A stretch of DNA of 64,000 bases from Pseudomonadota bacterium (GCA_026399755.1 JAPLQI010000057.1:22309-86308); one strand, 5' to 3'. Shown: positions 18,022 to 29,768, numbered from the stretch's first letter. Numbers and translations: made by a program. The notes: generated by a model not told the origin, from the letters alone.

Positions 18022-19068
18022 ATGCATTACGCAAAAATATTGCTTCTTGGTTTGGCTGCCACTACTACCCATGCAATGGCAGATAATGGCGCGTTATCTC
18101 AATGTCAAGCCATTGCCGACGCCAAAGCTAGGCTGGCTTGCTATGATAACCTCGGCAAGGCAGGGGAAGGGGTAAAGCCCCCTGTGGCAAGCGCTGAAAT
18201 AATCGAAAAATCAAATACAGCGCCTCGCCCATCACCCATAACCGATATTAATCAATCAGCCGCTTCCGCTCTAGGAAATCAATGGGAGTTAGATCAAAAG
18301 AAAGGCATTTTTGCCTTGCGTGCGTATAAAACGAATTATTTCCTACCGCTAAGTTATAGCGACAACCGTAATCAGCATCCTAGCTCGTCGGCTTCGACCG
18401 GGCAGCAACCGCCATTCGCGCAGGGAGTTGATGCTATTAATGATACGGAAGCTAAATTTCAATTGAGTTTTAAAGTAAAGGCAATAGAAAGTATTTTTTC
18501 TGACCGGGCGGACTTATGGCTTGCCTATACACAAAAAAGCTATTGGCAATTATATAACCGTGATTATTCTGCACCATTTCGTGAAACAAATTATGAGCCA
18601 GAAGGCATTTTGTCGATTCGAACAGATCTTGATTTAGGGCTAATAAAGTGGCGTTTTTTGAATTTAGGCTTAGTGCATCAATCTAATGGCCGTAGCAATC
18701 CATTATCGCGTAGCTGGAATCGTGTCTATGCTAATTTTGGGTTTGAAAAAAATAATTTCTCGCTAGAAGTTCGTCCTTGGTATCGACTCAAAGAGTCAGA
18801 TGGCAGCGATGATAATCCTGATTTGCTAGATTTTATGGGGCATGGGGATGTAACCGCGCGTTATCGATTTGATTCAGGGCAAGAATTAAGTGCATTGATG
18901 CGCCAAAATTTCCGCACAGGTAATGGTGCGATACAGCTGGATTGGTCATACCCATTGACTGGCAATTTAAAAGGCTATGTGCAAATCTTTAGTGGCTATG
19001 GTGATAATCTGCTTGATTACAATAGGCGGCAAAATGTATTAGGGTTTGGTATCGCTATTTCGCCATGA
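18022..19068 (+). CDS. pldA: Outer-membrane phospholipase A (OMPLA)
   Basis: Calcium-dependent outer-membrane phospholipase that removes phospholipid misplaced in the outer leaflet. I chose the ATG at 18022 (348 aa): GGGAAG lies just upstream and it starts a clean signal peptide (MHYAKILLLGLAATTTHAMA). An in-frame ATG at 17965 would bury that signal. The active-site block HQSNGRSNPLSRSWNRVYANF carries the His/Ser pair (about residues 219/221) and the following Asn of the catalytic triad. The C-terminus forms the barrel's final strands and ends in a hydrophobic stretch. Monocistronic, convergent with serS. Confidence 0.93.
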   Translation: MHYAKILLLGLAATTTHAMADNGALSQCQAIADAKARLACYDNLGKAGEGVKPPVASAEIIEKSNTAPRPSPITDINQSAASALGNQWELDQKKGIFALRAYKTNYFLPLSYSDNRNQHPSSSASTGQQPPFAQGVDAINDTEAKFQLSFKVKAIESIFSDRADLWLAYTQKSYWQLYNRDYSAPFRETNYEPEGILSIRTDLDLGLIKWRFLNLGLVHQSNGRSNPLSRSWNRVYANFGFEKNNFSLEVRPWYRLKESDGSDDNPDLLDFMGHGDVTARYRFDSGQELSALMRQNFRTGNGAIQLDWSYPLTGNLKGYVQIFSGYGDNLLDYNRRQNVLGFGIAISP

Positions 19069-19080
19069 TTTTTAATTAAT

Positions 19081-19114
19081 AAAAAACCTGCCTCTAGTAA
19101 GGCAGGTTTTTTTT
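19081..19114. terminator. Bidirectional terminator between pldA and serS
   Basis: AAAAAACCTGCC / GGCAGGTTTTTT stem with an 8-nt loop, flanked by an A-run on one side and a T-run on the other. It suits both converging genes. Confidence 0.9.
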
Positions 19115-19133
19115 GCTTTAAAACTGATGTGGC

Positions 19134-20444
<1,311 letters not shown>

Positions 20445-20518
20445 TTACACGGCTGGCAAGCTCTTAAAAACCTAAAATCTTAAGCCAAATCTATAAAACT
20501 AAATCTAAACCTTAAATC

Positions 20519-20703
20519 TGTAGACACAGAGAACACGGAGAAAGGCAAAAACGAGGGAGGAGGAGAAACCCAAAATGAGAGGGGGGGCCGAGAAATAGCT
20601 AATTTTTTATGGATCAATGCTTTGGTCATTTTGATGTGATGGCTTGGTTTTCTCCGTGAAACTCCGTGTTCTCTGTGCGCTCCGTGGTTCAAGATTTGGG
20701 TTT
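20519..20703. repeat. Inverted repeats of the CTCCGTG family between serS and rarA
   Basis: CACAGAGAACACGGAG (about 20524-20540) faces its exact complement CTCCGTGTTCTCTGTG (about 20663-20680), followed by CTCCGTGGTTCAAGATTTGG. The spacer is ~120 bp and has a purine-rich stretch with a G7 run. No gene is seen in this 319-bp gap. Confidence 0.75.
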
Positions 20704-20727
20704 TGTACGAGCAAGGTTTGACTGAGG

Positions 20728-22038
20728 TTATTGATTTTGCTTTAACCACGCTGCATCCAGCTCAGCAAGGTGACGTAATTTTTCGGTAATTTTCCCTTCT
20801 AGCCCGCGCGGCGTTGGCTCGTAAAAGTGCATGTCTTCTAAGCCTTCGGGTAAATAGCTTTCGCCTGCTGCATAGGCCTCAGGCTCGTCATGGGCGTAGC
20901 GATAGCGTTTACCGTAGCCCAGCTCTTTCATTAGCTTGGTGGGGGCGTTGCGTAAATGCACGGGGACTTCGCGGCTTTTATCGCTAGCGATAAAGGCTTT
21001 AGCGGTTTTGTAAGCCATATAGCCCGCGTTGGATTTTGGCGCGATGGCGAGGTAAATCACCGCTTGCGCCAGCGCTAGCTCGCCCTCTGGGCTACCTAAA
21101 CGCTCGAAAGTGCTGGCAGCGTCATTGCAAATTTGCATGGCGCGCGGGTCGGCAAGGCCGATGTCTTCCCACGCCATGCGCACAATACGCCGAGATAAAT
21201 AACGCGCATCAGCGCCACCATCAAGCATGCGGGTCAGCCAATAGAGCGCGCCATCGGGATTGGAGCCACGCACCGATTTATGTAAGGCAGAAATCTGGTC
21301 GTAAAACGAATCGCCGCCTTTATCAAAACGGCGGGCATTTAGCGTCAGTGTTTCGCTTAAAAACGCGGCATCAATTTGTGTACGTTTTGCCGCAAGGGCG
21401 GCGGTGGCCGATTGCTCAATGAGATTAAGCAGGCGTCTGGCATCGCCATCGGCAAAACCTGTGAGCGTATCGATGGCAGAAGATTCAAACGTCAGCTCGG
21501 GCAGGCATTCATGGCAGGCACGTTGCAGGAGTTCTGTCAGCTCGGTTTCTGAAAGTGCATTTAAGACGTAAACCTGAGCACGGGAAAGCAGTGCTGAATT
21601 CACTTCAAAAGAAGGGTTTTCAGTGGTCGCGCCAATAAAAGTGACCAGCCCTGATTCAACAAAGGGTAAGAAAGCATCTTGCTGCGCTTTATTGAAGCGG
21701 TGTACTTCATCTACAAACAGTAAGGTGTGCCGTCCCATGCTGCGGTGACTTTCCGCTTCTTCCATCGCGGCGCGTATATCTTTTACCCCAGAAAATACCG
21801 CAGAAAGTGCAATAAATTCGACATCAAAAGCGCTAGAAAGCAGGCGGGCGAGGGTGGTTTTACCGACGCCAGGTGGCCCCCATAAAATCATGGAGTGTAG
21901 CTTGCCCCCTGAAATTGCCGCGGCTAAGGGTTTGCCAGGGGCAAGTAAATGCCTCTGGCCAACGACTTCTGCGATGGTTTTTGGGCGTAATTGCTCGGCC
22001 AGAGGGATATGGCCGGGCTTTGCAAATAAATCACTCAA
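20728..22038 (-). CDS. rarA: Replication-associated recombination ATPase RarA (MgsA)
   Basis: AAA+ clamp-loader-like ATPase acting at stalled replication forks. 436 aa. Walker [10 protein letters not shown] lies near residues 53-61, Walker [16 protein letters not shown] near 107, and sensor 1 GATTENPSF follows. The C-terminal region ([19 protein letters not shown], then [17 protein letters not shown]) is specific to the RarA/WRNIP1 family. It lies 44 bp downstream of lolA on the same strand, a linkage common in proteobacteria. Confidence 0.97.
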   Translation of the reverse strand: MSDLFAKPGHIPLAEQLRPKTIAEVVGQRHLLAPGKPLAAAISGGKLHSMILWGPPGVGKTTLARLLSSAFDVEFIALSAVFSGVKDIRAAMEEAESHRSMGRHTLLFVDEVHRFNKAQQDAFLPFVESGLVTFIGATTENPSFEVNSALLSRAQVYVLNALSETELTELLQRACHECLPELTFESSAIDTLTGFADGDARRLLNLIEQSATAALAAKRTQIDAAFLSETLTLNARRFDKGGDSFYDQISALHKSVRGSNPDGALYWLTRMLDGGADARYLSRRIVRMAWEDIGLADPRAMQICNDAASTFERLGSPEGELALAQAVIYLAIAPKSNAGYMAYKTAKAFIASDKSREVPVHLRNAPTKLMKELGYGKRYRYAHDEPEAYAAGESYLPEGLEDMHFYEPTPRGLEGKITEKLRHLAELDAAWLKQNQ

Positions 22039-22082
22039 AGAGAATGTCCGTGTTGCGGGTTGGGGGGACTTTTGTTTGTTAC

Positions 22083-22691
22083 TTATTCACGAATTACATC
22101 CGCGTCTTTAGGCGGAGTAAAGCTAAATTGGCTGGCGTCAATCTTAGGGTTTATTTTTAACGCGCTAAAGTAAATCCGTGTAGTTTGCCCAAAGTTATCG
22201 TGCAGCTCCATTTGGGTAAGCTGTCCTTGGCTAAAACCTAGTTTGATCGCGTTAAAAGATTGGTCCGCTTGCTTTGGAATGGCCTCTAGCCAGTCGATTC
22301 CTTCGCTGCTGGCGAGGGAGCGTAGCTTATAGTTGCGCTCAAATTGATTATTACCTGCTAGTAGCGCTGCAGGGCTGCTTTCTAAAGCTTTACCTACAGG
22401 TTTGACCGTGGCTTGTTTTAGGTCAGGATCGTACAACCAGATCTGTTTGCCATCGGCAATAATCAGCTGCTCAAATGGTTTTTGATAAATCCAGCGAAAC
22501 AAGCCAGGCCTCTGAATGGCAAGTGTGCCGCTACTTTGCTGCACTTTTCCCTGCTGGCTTGTCACTGTTTGCTTGAAATTGGCTTGTAAAGATTGTGTGC
22601 TGTTTAGGTAATTTTTTAAATCACTGACTGCATCAGCCCACGTGGTTTGGCTCGTCACCGCAACTAAAATCATGAGAGCAAGTTTGCGCAT
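22083..22691 (-). CDS. lolA: Periplasmic lipoprotein carrier LolA
   Basis: Carries lipoproteins released by LolCDE across the periplasm. The start at 22691 gives a signal peptide ([21 protein letters not shown]) and 202 aa; a 12-residue upstream extension would spoil it. Features are [46 protein letters not shown] and [12 protein letters not shown], all family signatures. It probably forms an operon with rarA downstream. Its promoter must lie in the short gap that also holds the ompA terminator. Confidence 0.95.
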   Translation of the reverse strand: MRKLALMILVAVTSQTTWADAVSDLKNYLNSTQSLQANFKQTVTSQQGKVQQSSGTLAIQRPGLFRWIYQKPFEQLIIADGKQIWLYDPDLKQATVKPVGKALESSPAALLAGNNQFERNYKLRSLASSEGIDWLEAIPKQADQSFNAIKLGFSQGQLTQMELHDNFGQTTRIYFSALKINPKIDASQFSFTPPKDADVIRE

Positions 22692-22712
22692 TGGATTTCT
22701 CGAGTAAATAGT

Positions 22713-22741
22713 AAAAAAGCCCCGCACTGGCGGGGCTTTTT
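22713..22741 (-). terminator. Terminator of the ompA-like gene
   Basis: Stem GCCCCGC / GCGGGGC with a 4-nt loop. On the minus strand the hairpin is followed by a T-run (complement of 22713-22718), 16 bp past the ompA-like stop. Confidence 0.9.
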
Positions 22742-22756
22742 GTGCAGTCTAAGTGA

Positions 22757-23443
22757 TTACTTAGCTGGAGTTACAACTTCTTTTGTGCCTTTGATGTCGA
22801 TTTCAACGCGACGATCTGGGGACAGGCATTCGATCAACTTAGCGCGGTTTTTAACCTTGTCGCAAGTGCCGGCTGTAACTGGCTCAGCCTTACCACGGCC
22901 TTCAAACTTAACACGGCCTTCTGGAGCGCCCTTAGAAACAAGGTAGTCAGCTACAGATTTAGCACGTTTTTCTGACAGCGGTTGGTTGTATTTGTCTGAA
23001 CCGATACGGTCAGTGTAACCAATTACGTGCGCTTCACCGTCTTTAGGGTCCATCATTTTAACTTCTTCGTACAGCTTGTCTAAAGCATCTTTACCAGCTG
23101 GCTTCAGAGATGCTTTGTTGAAGTCAAACAGAACGTCTGATTTCAGTGTGAAGTGCTTAGTGTTGATCGTTGGAGCAGCAACAACTGGAGCAACAACAGG
23201 AGCCACAACAACTGGAGCTACTTTAGCAGATGGCTTAACGTAGCCATCACAACCTTCAACGGTTGCGGCTTCTTTAGTCCAAGTACCTGTGCGCCAGCAT
23301 TCGCCGATACCGTTTTTAACAACAGTACCTGGAGTGTTTGCGTTTTGTGTGTAAGCTTCAACGCCAGCAAATGCAGCAGTGCTCATTGCACCTAAAGCAG
23401 CAACAACGGCAAGACGTGTCAGGGATTGCTTGATCGACAGCAT
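22757..23443 (-). CDS. OmpA-family periplasmic/outer-membrane protein, RmpM-like (no N-terminal barrel)
   Basis: 228 aa with a signal peptide cleaved after AFA. A short cysteine-bearing region (GECWRTG...EGCDGY) and a Pro/Val/Ala linker ([16 protein letters not shown]) precede a C-terminal OmpA peptidoglycan-binding domain ([50 protein letters not shown]). The layout matches Neisseria RmpM rather than the full E. coli OmpA: it has no eight-stranded barrel. An extra loop with a Cys pair ([16 protein letters not shown]) precedes the final PDRRVEI strand. It likely links the outer membrane or porins to peptidoglycan. Probably highly expressed, with its own terminator. Confidence 0.92.
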   Translation of the reverse strand: MLSIKQSLTRLAVVAALGAMSTAAFAGVEAYTQNANTPGTVVKNGIGECWRTGTWTKEAATVEGCDGYVKPSAKVAPVVVAPVVAPVVAAPTINTKHFTLKSDVLFDFNKASLKPAGKDALDKLYEEVKMMDPKDGEAHVIGYTDRIGSDKYNQPLSEKRAKSVADYLVSKGAPEGRVKFEGRGKAEPVTAGTCDKVKNRAKLIECLSPDRRVEIDIKGTKEVVTPAK

Positions 23444-23701
23444 AGTTTTAATCTCCTAGAGAATCATTTAGCAAGCTGATATTTATATTGCTTGGTAGGT
23501 TCTGGATAAGCCTTGCTCGATAACCCGTCAAGGCTTTTTTTCCATACACGTGCTGCATTCTAATGGTTTCGCCATGCTTGCGGCAAATAGTAAGGCTGTA
23601 ATTTTTGCCGCAGGGGTGATTCTGTTGTGGGGAGGCACGGTTAAGGGTAGCCCAATTGGAGCATCTTCGCCCCCGTGGTACACTTAGGGATCGAACGCGC
23701 G

Positions 23702-23725
23702 TGCCGCAACGAATGTGTTGCGGCA
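23702..23725 (+). promoter_or_regulatory. Hairpin in the gyrA leader
   Basis: Perfect 9-bp stem TGCCGCAAC / GTTGCGGCA with a 6-nt loop between the ompA-like gene and gyrA. No T-run follows, so it is more likely leader structure than a terminator. Confidence 0.5.
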
Positions 23726-23799
23726 TTGCAACGGCACCACCGTATTGATTTATGTTTACGCGTGGTGCGTATTATATGACGCCCCGGCCCCTATCTAAG

Positions 23800-26472
23800 A
23801 TGCTCGAAAACTTTGCCAAAGAAACAATCCCGGTAAGTCTCGAAGAGGAAATGCGCCGCTCCTATCTCGATTACGCGATGAGTGTAATCGTGGGACGCGC
23901 TTTGCCTGATGTTCGTGATGGCTTAAAGCCGGTACACCGCCGCATTCTGTTTGCAATGCATGAAAGCAATAACGTCTGGAATCGCTCCTATGTGAAGTGT
24001 GCCCGCGTGATTGGTGACGTGCTCGGTAAGTATCACCCGCACGGTGATAGCGCCGCCTACGAGGCCTTGGTCCGCATGGCGCAGGATTTCTCCATGCGCT
24101 ATCCGCTTATTGACGGCCAAGGTAACTTTGGTTCGATCGATGGTGATTCTGCTGCTGCCTATCGTTATACAGAATGTCGTTTAGAAAAAATCTCCTCTGA
24201 GTTGCTGGCAGATATCGACAAAGAAACGGTCGACTTCACGCCTAACTACGATGAAAAAGAACTCGAGCCTACGGTTCTGCCTACTCGTGTTCCTACGCTA
24301 CTCATTAATGGTAGCTCGGGGATTGCCGTAGGGATGGCGACCAATATCCCGCCGCATAATCTCACCGAAGTGATCGATGCCTGTTTGGCCTTGTTGGCCA
24401 ATTCAGAGCTGACGATCGATGAGATTATCGACATCATCCCTGCGCCCGATTTCCCTACCGCCGGTATCATTTATGGTATCCACGGTGTGCGTGAAGGCTA
24501 TCGCACAGGCCGTGGCCGCGTGATTATGCGGGCGCGTGTCCACTTCGAAGATGTCAGCCGCGATAAGCAGGCCATCATCGTCGATGAGCTGCCTTACCAA
24601 GTGAACAAAGCGCGCCTTCTGGAGCGCATTGCTGAGCTGGTACGCGAAAAAACTATCGAAGGCATTACCGAAATCCGTGATGAATCGGATAAATCCGGTA
24701 TGCGCGTGGTGATTGAGCTGAAACGCAGCGAAGTGGCTGAGGTTATTCTTAATAATCTTTATAAGCACACTCAGCTGCAAGACAGCTTTGGTATCAATAT
24801 GGTGGCACTGGTCGATGGCCAGCCTCGCCTGTTGAATATCAAACAGGTGCTGGAATGCTTCTTGCGCCATCGCCGTGAAGTGGTTACTCGCCGTACCGTG
24901 TTTGAGCTGCGTAAAGCGCGCGAGCGCGGCCATATTCTGGAAGGCTTGGCGGTTGCTTTATCTAATGTCGATGAAATCATCGCTCTGATTAAAGCCGCAG
25001 CAACGCCCGCAGAAGCGAAAATCAGCTTGATGGGCCGTACTTGGCGCTCGGCGCTGGTGGAAGACATGCTTAGCCGGACCGATGTCAGCGCATCGCGCCC
25101 AGATGGTTTGGCTGCAGAATTTGGCTTTAGCTTGAATGATGGCTATCGCCTATCTGAAGTACAGACTCAGGCTATCTTAGAGCTGCGCTTGCAGCGTTTG
25201 ACTGGCCTTGAGCAAGACAAAATCGTTGCTGAATACCGCGATGTGATGGAAAAAGTGATCGATTTACTCGATATCTTGGCGCGTGAAGAGCGTGTGTCCG
25301 AAATCATCGTTACTGAGCTAAACGAAGTTAAAACCGTATTTGGCGACGTGCGTAAATCTGAAATCATTGCCTACGGCGAAGATCTTAGCTTAGAAGATTT
25401 GATCACCCCGACCGATATGGTGGTGACGCTGACGCACAGTGGCTATATGAAAGCCACGCCAGCCGATGAATATCGCTCACAACGCCGTGGTGGCCGTGGT
25501 AAACAAGCCGCTGCAACCAAAGAAGACGATTTCATCGACAAGCTATTTGTGGCAAACACCCATGATTACGTCTTGTGCTTCTCATCGCATGGCCGCGTGT
25601 ACTGGCTGAAAGTTTACAACGTGCCACAGGGCGGTCGTAATAGCCGTGGCAAGCCGATTGTGAACCTCTTGCCATTGCAAGAAGGCGAGAAAATCAGCGC
25701 GATTCTGCCGGTGAAAGAATTTACCGAAGATCAGTTTGTCTTTATGGCCACAGCAATGGGTACGGTGAAAAAGACCTCACTCGTGCATTTCTCGCGTCCA
25801 ATGAAGAAAGGCATTATTGCTTGCGGCTTGGATATGGACGACTACCTCGTTGGCGTAGAGCTGACGCGTGGTGGCGATCAGATCATGATGTTCTCTGACG
25901 CAGGTAAATCAGTTCGCTTCCACGAAGGTGACGTGCGTGCCATGGGCCGTACTGCAACGGGCGTGCGCGGCATGATGCTGCAAGAGGGTCAGAAAGTGAT
26001 CTCCTTGCTGGTGGCCGAGCGCGACGATCAGCAAGTGCTGGCCGCAACCGAAAACGGTTATGGCAAGCGCACACCGGTTGGCGATTACCGCCTCACTAGC
26101 CGTGGTACGCAGGGCGTGATCGCCATTGATACTGGTGATCGTAACGGTAAGCTCGTTGCGGCCACGCTGGTTGAAGACTCCGATGACGTGATGCTGATTA
26201 CCACCGGCGGCGTGCTGATTCGTACCAAAGTTGCTGAAATCCGTGAAACAGGCCGCGCTGCTCAAGGCGTTCGCTTGATTAATCTGGATGAAGGCGAGCA
26301 TTTGTCAGGTCTGGAAAAAGTGTGTGAAACTGATTCAGATGACGATTTGCTAGAAGATGACGAGTTGCTTGCTGAAGGTGAAGAGGTTGCTGCAGAAGCG
26401 CCTGCTACAGAGGGTGATACGCCTGCTGTAGAGGGTGATGCTGCTGAGGGTGACGAGCCTGCTGCGGAGTAA
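23800..26472 (+). CDS. gyrA: DNA gyrase subunit A
   Basis: Breaks and rejoins DNA in the GyrA2B2 supercoiling complex. The in-frame ORF begins at 23752, but the ATG at 23800 ([18 protein letters not shown]) aligns with the start of E. coli GyrA; 890 aa. The catalytic-Tyr region AAAYRYTE is present and the GyrA-box QRRGGRG near residue 565 rules out ParC. The quinolone-determining region reads [10 protein letters not shown], with Ser at the position-83 equivalent but Glu where E. coli has Asp87. The C-terminus is an acidic Glu/Asp/Ala tail of about 45 residues. None of the candidate starts has a strong ribosome-binding site. Confidence 0.97.
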   Translation: MLENFAKETIPVSLEEEMRRSYLDYAMSVIVGRALPDVRDGLKPVHRRILFAMHESNNVWNRSYVKCARVIGDVLGKYHPHGDSAAYEALVRMAQDFSMRYPLIDGQGNFGSIDGDSAAAYRYTECRLEKISSELLADIDKETVDFTPNYDEKELEPTVLPTRVPTLLINGSSGIAVGMATNIPPHNLTEVIDACLALLANSELTIDEIIDIIPAPDFPTAGIIYGIHGVREGYRTGRGRVIMRARVHFEDVSRDKQAIIVDELPYQVNKARLLERIAELVREKTIEGITEIRDESDKSGMRVVIELKRSEVAEVILNNLYKHTQLQDSFGINMVALVDGQPRLLNIKQVLECFLRHRREVVTRRTVFELRKARERGHILEGLAVALSNVDEIIALIKAAATPAEAKISLMGRTWRSALVEDMLSRTDVSASRPDGLAAEFGFSLNDGYRLSEVQTQAILELRLQRLTGLEQDKIVAEYRDVMEKVIDLLDILAREERVSEIIVTELNEVKTVFGDVRKSEIIAYGEDLSLEDLITPTDMVVTLTHSGYMKATPADEYRSQRRGGRGKQAAATKEDDFIDKLFVANTHDYVLCFSSHGRVYWLKVYNVPQGGRNSRGKPIVNLLPLQEGEKISAILPVKEFTEDQFVFMATAMGTVKKTSLVHFSRPMKKGIIACGLDMDDYLVGVELTRGGDQIMMFSDAGKSVRFHEGDVRAMGRTATGVRGMMLQEGQKVISLLVAERDDQQVLAATENGYGKRTPVGDYRLTSRGTQGVIAIDTGDRNGKLVAATLVEDSDDVMLITTGGVLIRTKVAEIRETGRAAQGVRLINLDEGEHLSGLEKVCETDSDDDLLEDDELLAEGEEVAAEAPATEGDTPAVEGDAAEGDEPAAE

Positions 26473-26490
26473 GTTTTTCTTCGCAAAATA

Positions 26491-26523
26491 ACAACACTGG
26501 CCTGCAAGACAGGCCAGTGTTGT
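26491..26523 (+). terminator. Hairpin after gyrA
   Basis: Perfect 14-bp stem (ACAACACTGGCCTG / CAGGCCAGTGTTGT), 5-nt loop. It ends in TGTGTGG rather than a U-run, so it is a 3' end structure or weak terminator. Confidence 0.65.
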
Positions 26524-26589
26524 GTGTGGAGTTTGCTGCGGCTGGTGCTTGTTTTAAACACCAGCCCTGCCTCAAAAAAGGGATGGTCT

Positions 26590-27045
26590 ATGAGCGAAGC
26601 GCCTGTTGCATCACCTGCATTATTTAATCAAATTTCAGAATGGTTTATGACCCTACCGCATTGCCAAGTGCTGGGTTTTAAATTTGGCGAAGCACATTAC
26701 GGTAGCATGACCGTTTGCCTGCCCTTTAAAGACGAGCTAATTGGCAATCCAGCTACACGCGTTATTCATGGTGGGGTGGTCACCTCCTTGGTGGATTCCA
26801 CCAGCGCAGGGGCGATTTACACTATGCTTACCGAGTTAGAAGCGATCGCTACTTTAGATTTGCGCCTCGATTATCTTCGCCCTGCTAAGCCCGATTCCCC
26901 CATTTATTGCACGGCTGAATGCTATAAACTCACTAAGCAAATCGCATTTACCCGTGCTACGGCGTATCAGGAAGATATTAACGATCCTATCGCTTATAGC
27001 GTAGGGACATTTATGCGTAATTCCGCGCGCGAGGTGGCAGCATGA
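26590..27045 (+). CDS. PaaI-type hotdog-fold thioesterase (first of a pair)
   Basis: 151 aa from the ATG at 26590, preceded by AAAAAAGGGA; an upstream in-frame start at 26524 falls in the gyrA terminator. The hotdog core has NPATRVIHGGVVTSLVDSTSAGAI, the HGG-containing loop of PaaI/YbgC-type acyl-CoA thioesterases, followed by ATLDLRLDYLRPA. The acyl substrate cannot be told from sequence. It is coupled to the next gene by an ATGA overlap, which suggests the two proteins act together, perhaps as a heteromer (inference). Confidence 0.85.
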   Translation: MSEAPVASPALFNQISEWFMTLPHCQVLGFKFGEAHYGSMTVCLPFKDELIGNPATRVIHGGVVTSLVDSTSAGAIYTMLTELEAIATLDLRLDYLRPAKPDSPIYCTAECYKLTKQIAFTRATAYQEDINDPIAYSVGTFMRNSAREVAA

Positions 27046-27458
27046 GCCCGCCGATTACCAGTTTTGATTCCTTATCTACGGCGATTGATGCTGTGCCCTA
27101 TGCCAAATTATTGGGTATTCAAAGCCGCGAAGAAAATGGCCAGCCCTTGTTTTTTTTGCCGTTTCAAACACATAACATCGGTAATACGATTTTGCCAGCC
27201 CTGCACGGTGGCGTAATTGGTGGTTTTTTAGAAACCGCAGCTATCTTGCATGTGATGTGGGCATCAGAGATATGTAGCGTGCCGAAGATTGTTGATTTCT
27301 CTATTGATTTTTTACGCACGGGTCGTCCAACAGAGCTGTATGGCCAATGTGAGATTATTCGCCAAGGCAAGCGCGTCGCCAATGTGCTGATGACAGCTTG
27401 GCAGGAAGATCGCAGTAAGCCGGTGGCGGTTGCCCGCGCCCATTTTCTACTTGCCTAA
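27042..27458 (+). CDS. PaaI-type hotdog-fold thioesterase (second of a pair)
   Basis: 138 aa, start overlapping the previous stop by 4 bp. It has the same fold signature: LPALHGGVIGGFLETAAILHVMW, then KIVDFSIDFLRTGRPTELYGQC. The equivalent of the first protein's loop residues VDSTSA is LETAAI here, so the acidic residue (Asp or Glu) is kept but shifted in identity. It lies 15 bp ahead of serC, so the pair and serC may be cotranscribed. Confidence 0.85.
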   Translation: MSPPITSFDSLSTAIDAVPYAKLLGIQSREENGQPLFFLPFQTHNIGNTILPALHGGVIGGFLETAAILHVMWASEICSVPKIVDFSIDFLRTGRPTELYGQCEIIRQGKRVANVLMTAWQEDRSKPVAVARAHFLLA

Positions 27459-27473
27459 GGGATAAGCGAACTT

Positions 27474-28556
27474 ATGACTCAAATTTATAATTTTTCTGCT
27501 GGCCCAGCGGTCTTGCCGCGTGAAGTTTTACTAACCGTGCAGCAAGAGCTGACCGATTGGCATGGCTCGGGCATGTGTGTCATGGAAATGAGCCATCGCG
27601 GTAAAGAATTTACCCAGATTATCCATGAGGCTGAGGCAGATTTACGTAAGCTTTTAGATATTCCAAAAAATTACAAAGTATTGTTTTTGCAAGGTGGCGC
27701 ACACGTTCATTTTTCGATGATTCCGCTGAACTTGCTGCCAGAGAACGGCACGATTGATGTGGTGAATACCGGCCATTGGTCCAAAATTGCCATCAAAGAA
27801 ATGAAGCGCTTTGCCAAAGTGAATGTCATTGCCAGTAGCGAAGATCGTAACTTTAGCTATGTGCCGGCCGAATCAAAATGGCTGCGCTCTAAAGAAGCAT
27901 CGTTATTACACTACTGCGCCAATGAAACCATTGGTGGCGTTGAGTTTGCCGATATTCCAAAGAGCGAAGTGCCACTGATTTGCGATATGTCGTCCAATAT
28001 TTTATCGCGCCCGATTGATGTGTCTAAATTTGGTCTGATTTACGCGGGCGCACAAAAAAATATCGGCCCATCTGGCCTTTGCATTGCCATTATTCGTGAA
28101 GATTTGCTTGGTAAATCGCGTAGCAACACGCCAACCATGATGGATTACAGCGTGCATGCCGATGCCGAATCCATGTACAACACGCCACCGACTTTTGGTA
28201 TTTATGTGGCAGGTTTGGTATTTAAATGGTTGCTGAATCAAGGTGGCCTTGCTGCAATTGAGCAAAAAAATATCGAAAAAGCATCTTTGCTGTATGAAAC
28301 CATCGAATCATCGAATGGTTTTTATCATTGCCCCGTGGATAAACCATTCCGTTCCCGCATGAATGTGCCGTTTAATATTCGTAATGAAAAATTAGACGAT
28401 GATTTCTTGGCGGGCGCTAAGGCCGCTGGCTTATTGCAATTAAAAGGCCACCGCTCAGTTGGCGGAATGCGCGCTTCCATTTACAACGCCATGCCGATCG
28501 AAGGCGTGCGTGTGCTGTGTGAATACATGCGCACCTTTGCAAAAAGCCACGGCTAA
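27474..28556 (+). CDS. serC: Phosphoserine aminotransferase
   Basis: PLP enzyme of serine biosynthesis (3-phosphohydroxypyruvate to phosphoserine), also used in the PLP pathway. 360 aa, typical. The opening IYNFSAGPAVLPREVL is diagnostic. The PLP lysine is in LIYAGAQKNIGPSGL near residue 195, with FLQGGAHVHFSMIP upstream. The C-terminal GHRSVGGMRASIYNAM binds substrate phosphate. It lies upstream of pheA, as in many betaproteobacteria, with a REP-like half-unit (28577-28597) between them. Confidence 0.97.
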   Translation: MTQIYNFSAGPAVLPREVLLTVQQELTDWHGSGMCVMEMSHRGKEFTQIIHEAEADLRKLLDIPKNYKVLFLQGGAHVHFSMIPLNLLPENGTIDVVNTGHWSKIAIKEMKRFAKVNVIASSEDRNFSYVPAESKWLRSKEASLLHYCANETIGGVEFADIPKSEVPLICDMSSNILSRPIDVSKFGLIYAGAQKNIGPSGLCIAIIREDLLGKSRSNTPTMMDYSVHADAESMYNTPPTFGIYVAGLVFKWLLNQGGLAAIEQKNIEKASLLYETIESSNGFYHCPVDKPFRSRMNVPFNIRNEKLDDDFLAGAKAAGLLQLKGHRSVGGMRASIYNAMPIEGVRVLCEYMRTFAKSHG

Positions 28557-28575
28557 TTAAATGATGGTTTGGCCT

Positions 28576-28598
28576 TCGTAGGGCGGGTGAAACCCGCG
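28576..28598. repeat. REP-like half-unit between serC and pheA
   Basis: CGTAGGGCGGGTGAAACCCG; no inverse partner nearby. Confidence 0.7.
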
Positions 28599-28694
28599 TT
28601 GAGGTCGGCCTGATCTATCCGCATCACATGCCTGTTTGCGCTTAAGCGTTTCGGGTGCAGAGCAGCCCACCATCTATTCAAATTCGAGAAATCA

Positions 28695-29768
28695 ATGAGT
28701 GAAGAACAATTAAGCCAACATCGTGATGCCATTGATGCCATCGACGAACAAATTATTCAGCTACTAAACCAGCGCGCCAGCCATGCTCGCACCATTGGCG
28801 AGATTAAAGGCAGCGGCATTGTGTATCGCCCAGAGCGCGAAGCGCAGGTTTTATCGCGGGTAAAATCTTTAAATAAAGGCCCTTTAAGCGGCGAAACCAT
28901 GGCCAAGCTGTTCCGCGAAATTATGTCGGCCTGCCTTGCGCTGGAACGCCCACTGACCATCGCCTATTTGGGGCCGGAAGGCACATTCAGCCAAGCCGCG
29001 GCGATTAAGCAATTTGGACATGCGGCCAATACCTTGGCTTGTGGCTCGATTGATGAAGCGTTTCGAGTGGTTGAAGCAAAAACAGCGGATTATGTGGTGG
29101 CTCCGGTAGAAAACTCCACTGAAGGCGCTGTTGGCCGCACGCTAGATTTAATGGTGAATACGCCGCTTAAAATTTGCGGTGAAGTGGTGTTGCGTATCCA
29201 TCATCATTTATTGCGCAAGGTGGAAGGCAAGGCGGGCTTGTTACGTGTTTACTCGCACGCGCAAAGCCTATCGCAATGCCATGAATGGCTGAATAAAAAC
29301 CTAGATTCCGAAGTACAGCGGGTGTCGGTTTCTAGTAATGCAGAAGCCGCGCGTTTAGCCAGCTTAGACGAATCATCCGCCGCGATTGCAGGGGACGCCG
29401 CAGCAGAAAACTACGCGCTGATCAGCCTTGCGCAAAATATCGAAGACGAGCCAAACAACACCACGCGTTTCCTCGTGCTGGGTATGCAGGAAGTGGGGCC
29501 TAGTGGCCGAGATAAAACCTCCTTGGTGATCTCTGCGCCTAATCGCCCGGGTGCCTTGCATACCTTGGTTGAACCCCTCGCCAGAAACGGCGTATCCATG
29601 GATAAATTCGAATCCCGCCCTAGCCGCGCTGGCCTTTGGGAATACGTGTTCTTTGTGGATGTAGAAGGGCATGTTAGCGGCGCGCCACTACAAGCCGCTT
29701 TGGCCGAGTTGGCCGATGTAGCCGCCTTTGTGAAGGTGTTGGGGTCTTATCCTGTTGCGGTGATTTAA
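28695..29768 (+). CDS. pheA: Bifunctional chorismate mutase / prephenate dehydratase (P-protein)
   Basis: Makes phenylpyruvate for phenylalanine synthesis. 357 aa in three parts. AroQ-type chorismate mutase covers about 1-85 (DAIDEQIIQLLNQRASHARTIGEIK). Prephenate dehydratase covers about 93-270 (IAYLGPEGTFSQAA, VAPVENSTEGAVG and the TRFLVLG motif). The C-terminal ACT domain (SLVISAPNRPGALHTLVEPLA, then ESRPSRAGLWEYVFFVD) carries the GALH and ESRP motifs for phenylalanine feedback. Intact, in the usual serC-pheA-hisC order. Confidence 0.97.
   Translation: MSEEQLSQHRDAIDAIDEQIIQLLNQRASHARTIGEIKGSGIVYRPEREAQVLSRVKSLNKGPLSGETMAKLFREIMSACLALERPLTIAYLGPEGTFSQAAAIKQFGHAANTLACGSIDEAFRVVEAKTADYVVAPVENSTEGAVGRTLDLMVNTPLKICGEVVLRIHHHLLRKVEGKAGLLRVYSHAQSLSQCHEWLNKNLDSEVQRVSVSSNAEAARLASLDESSAAIAGDAAAENYALISLAQNIEDEPNNTTRFLVLGMQEVGPSGRDKTSLVISAPNRPGALHTLVEPLARNGVSMDKFESRPSRAGLWEYVFFVDVEGHVSGAPLQAALAELADVAAFVKVLGSYPVAVI

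Noticed and set aside
20570..20590. G7 run as a phase-variable tract
   Set aside because: It lies in a repeat-bearing gap and is not within a reading frame or promoter spacing that I can recognise.
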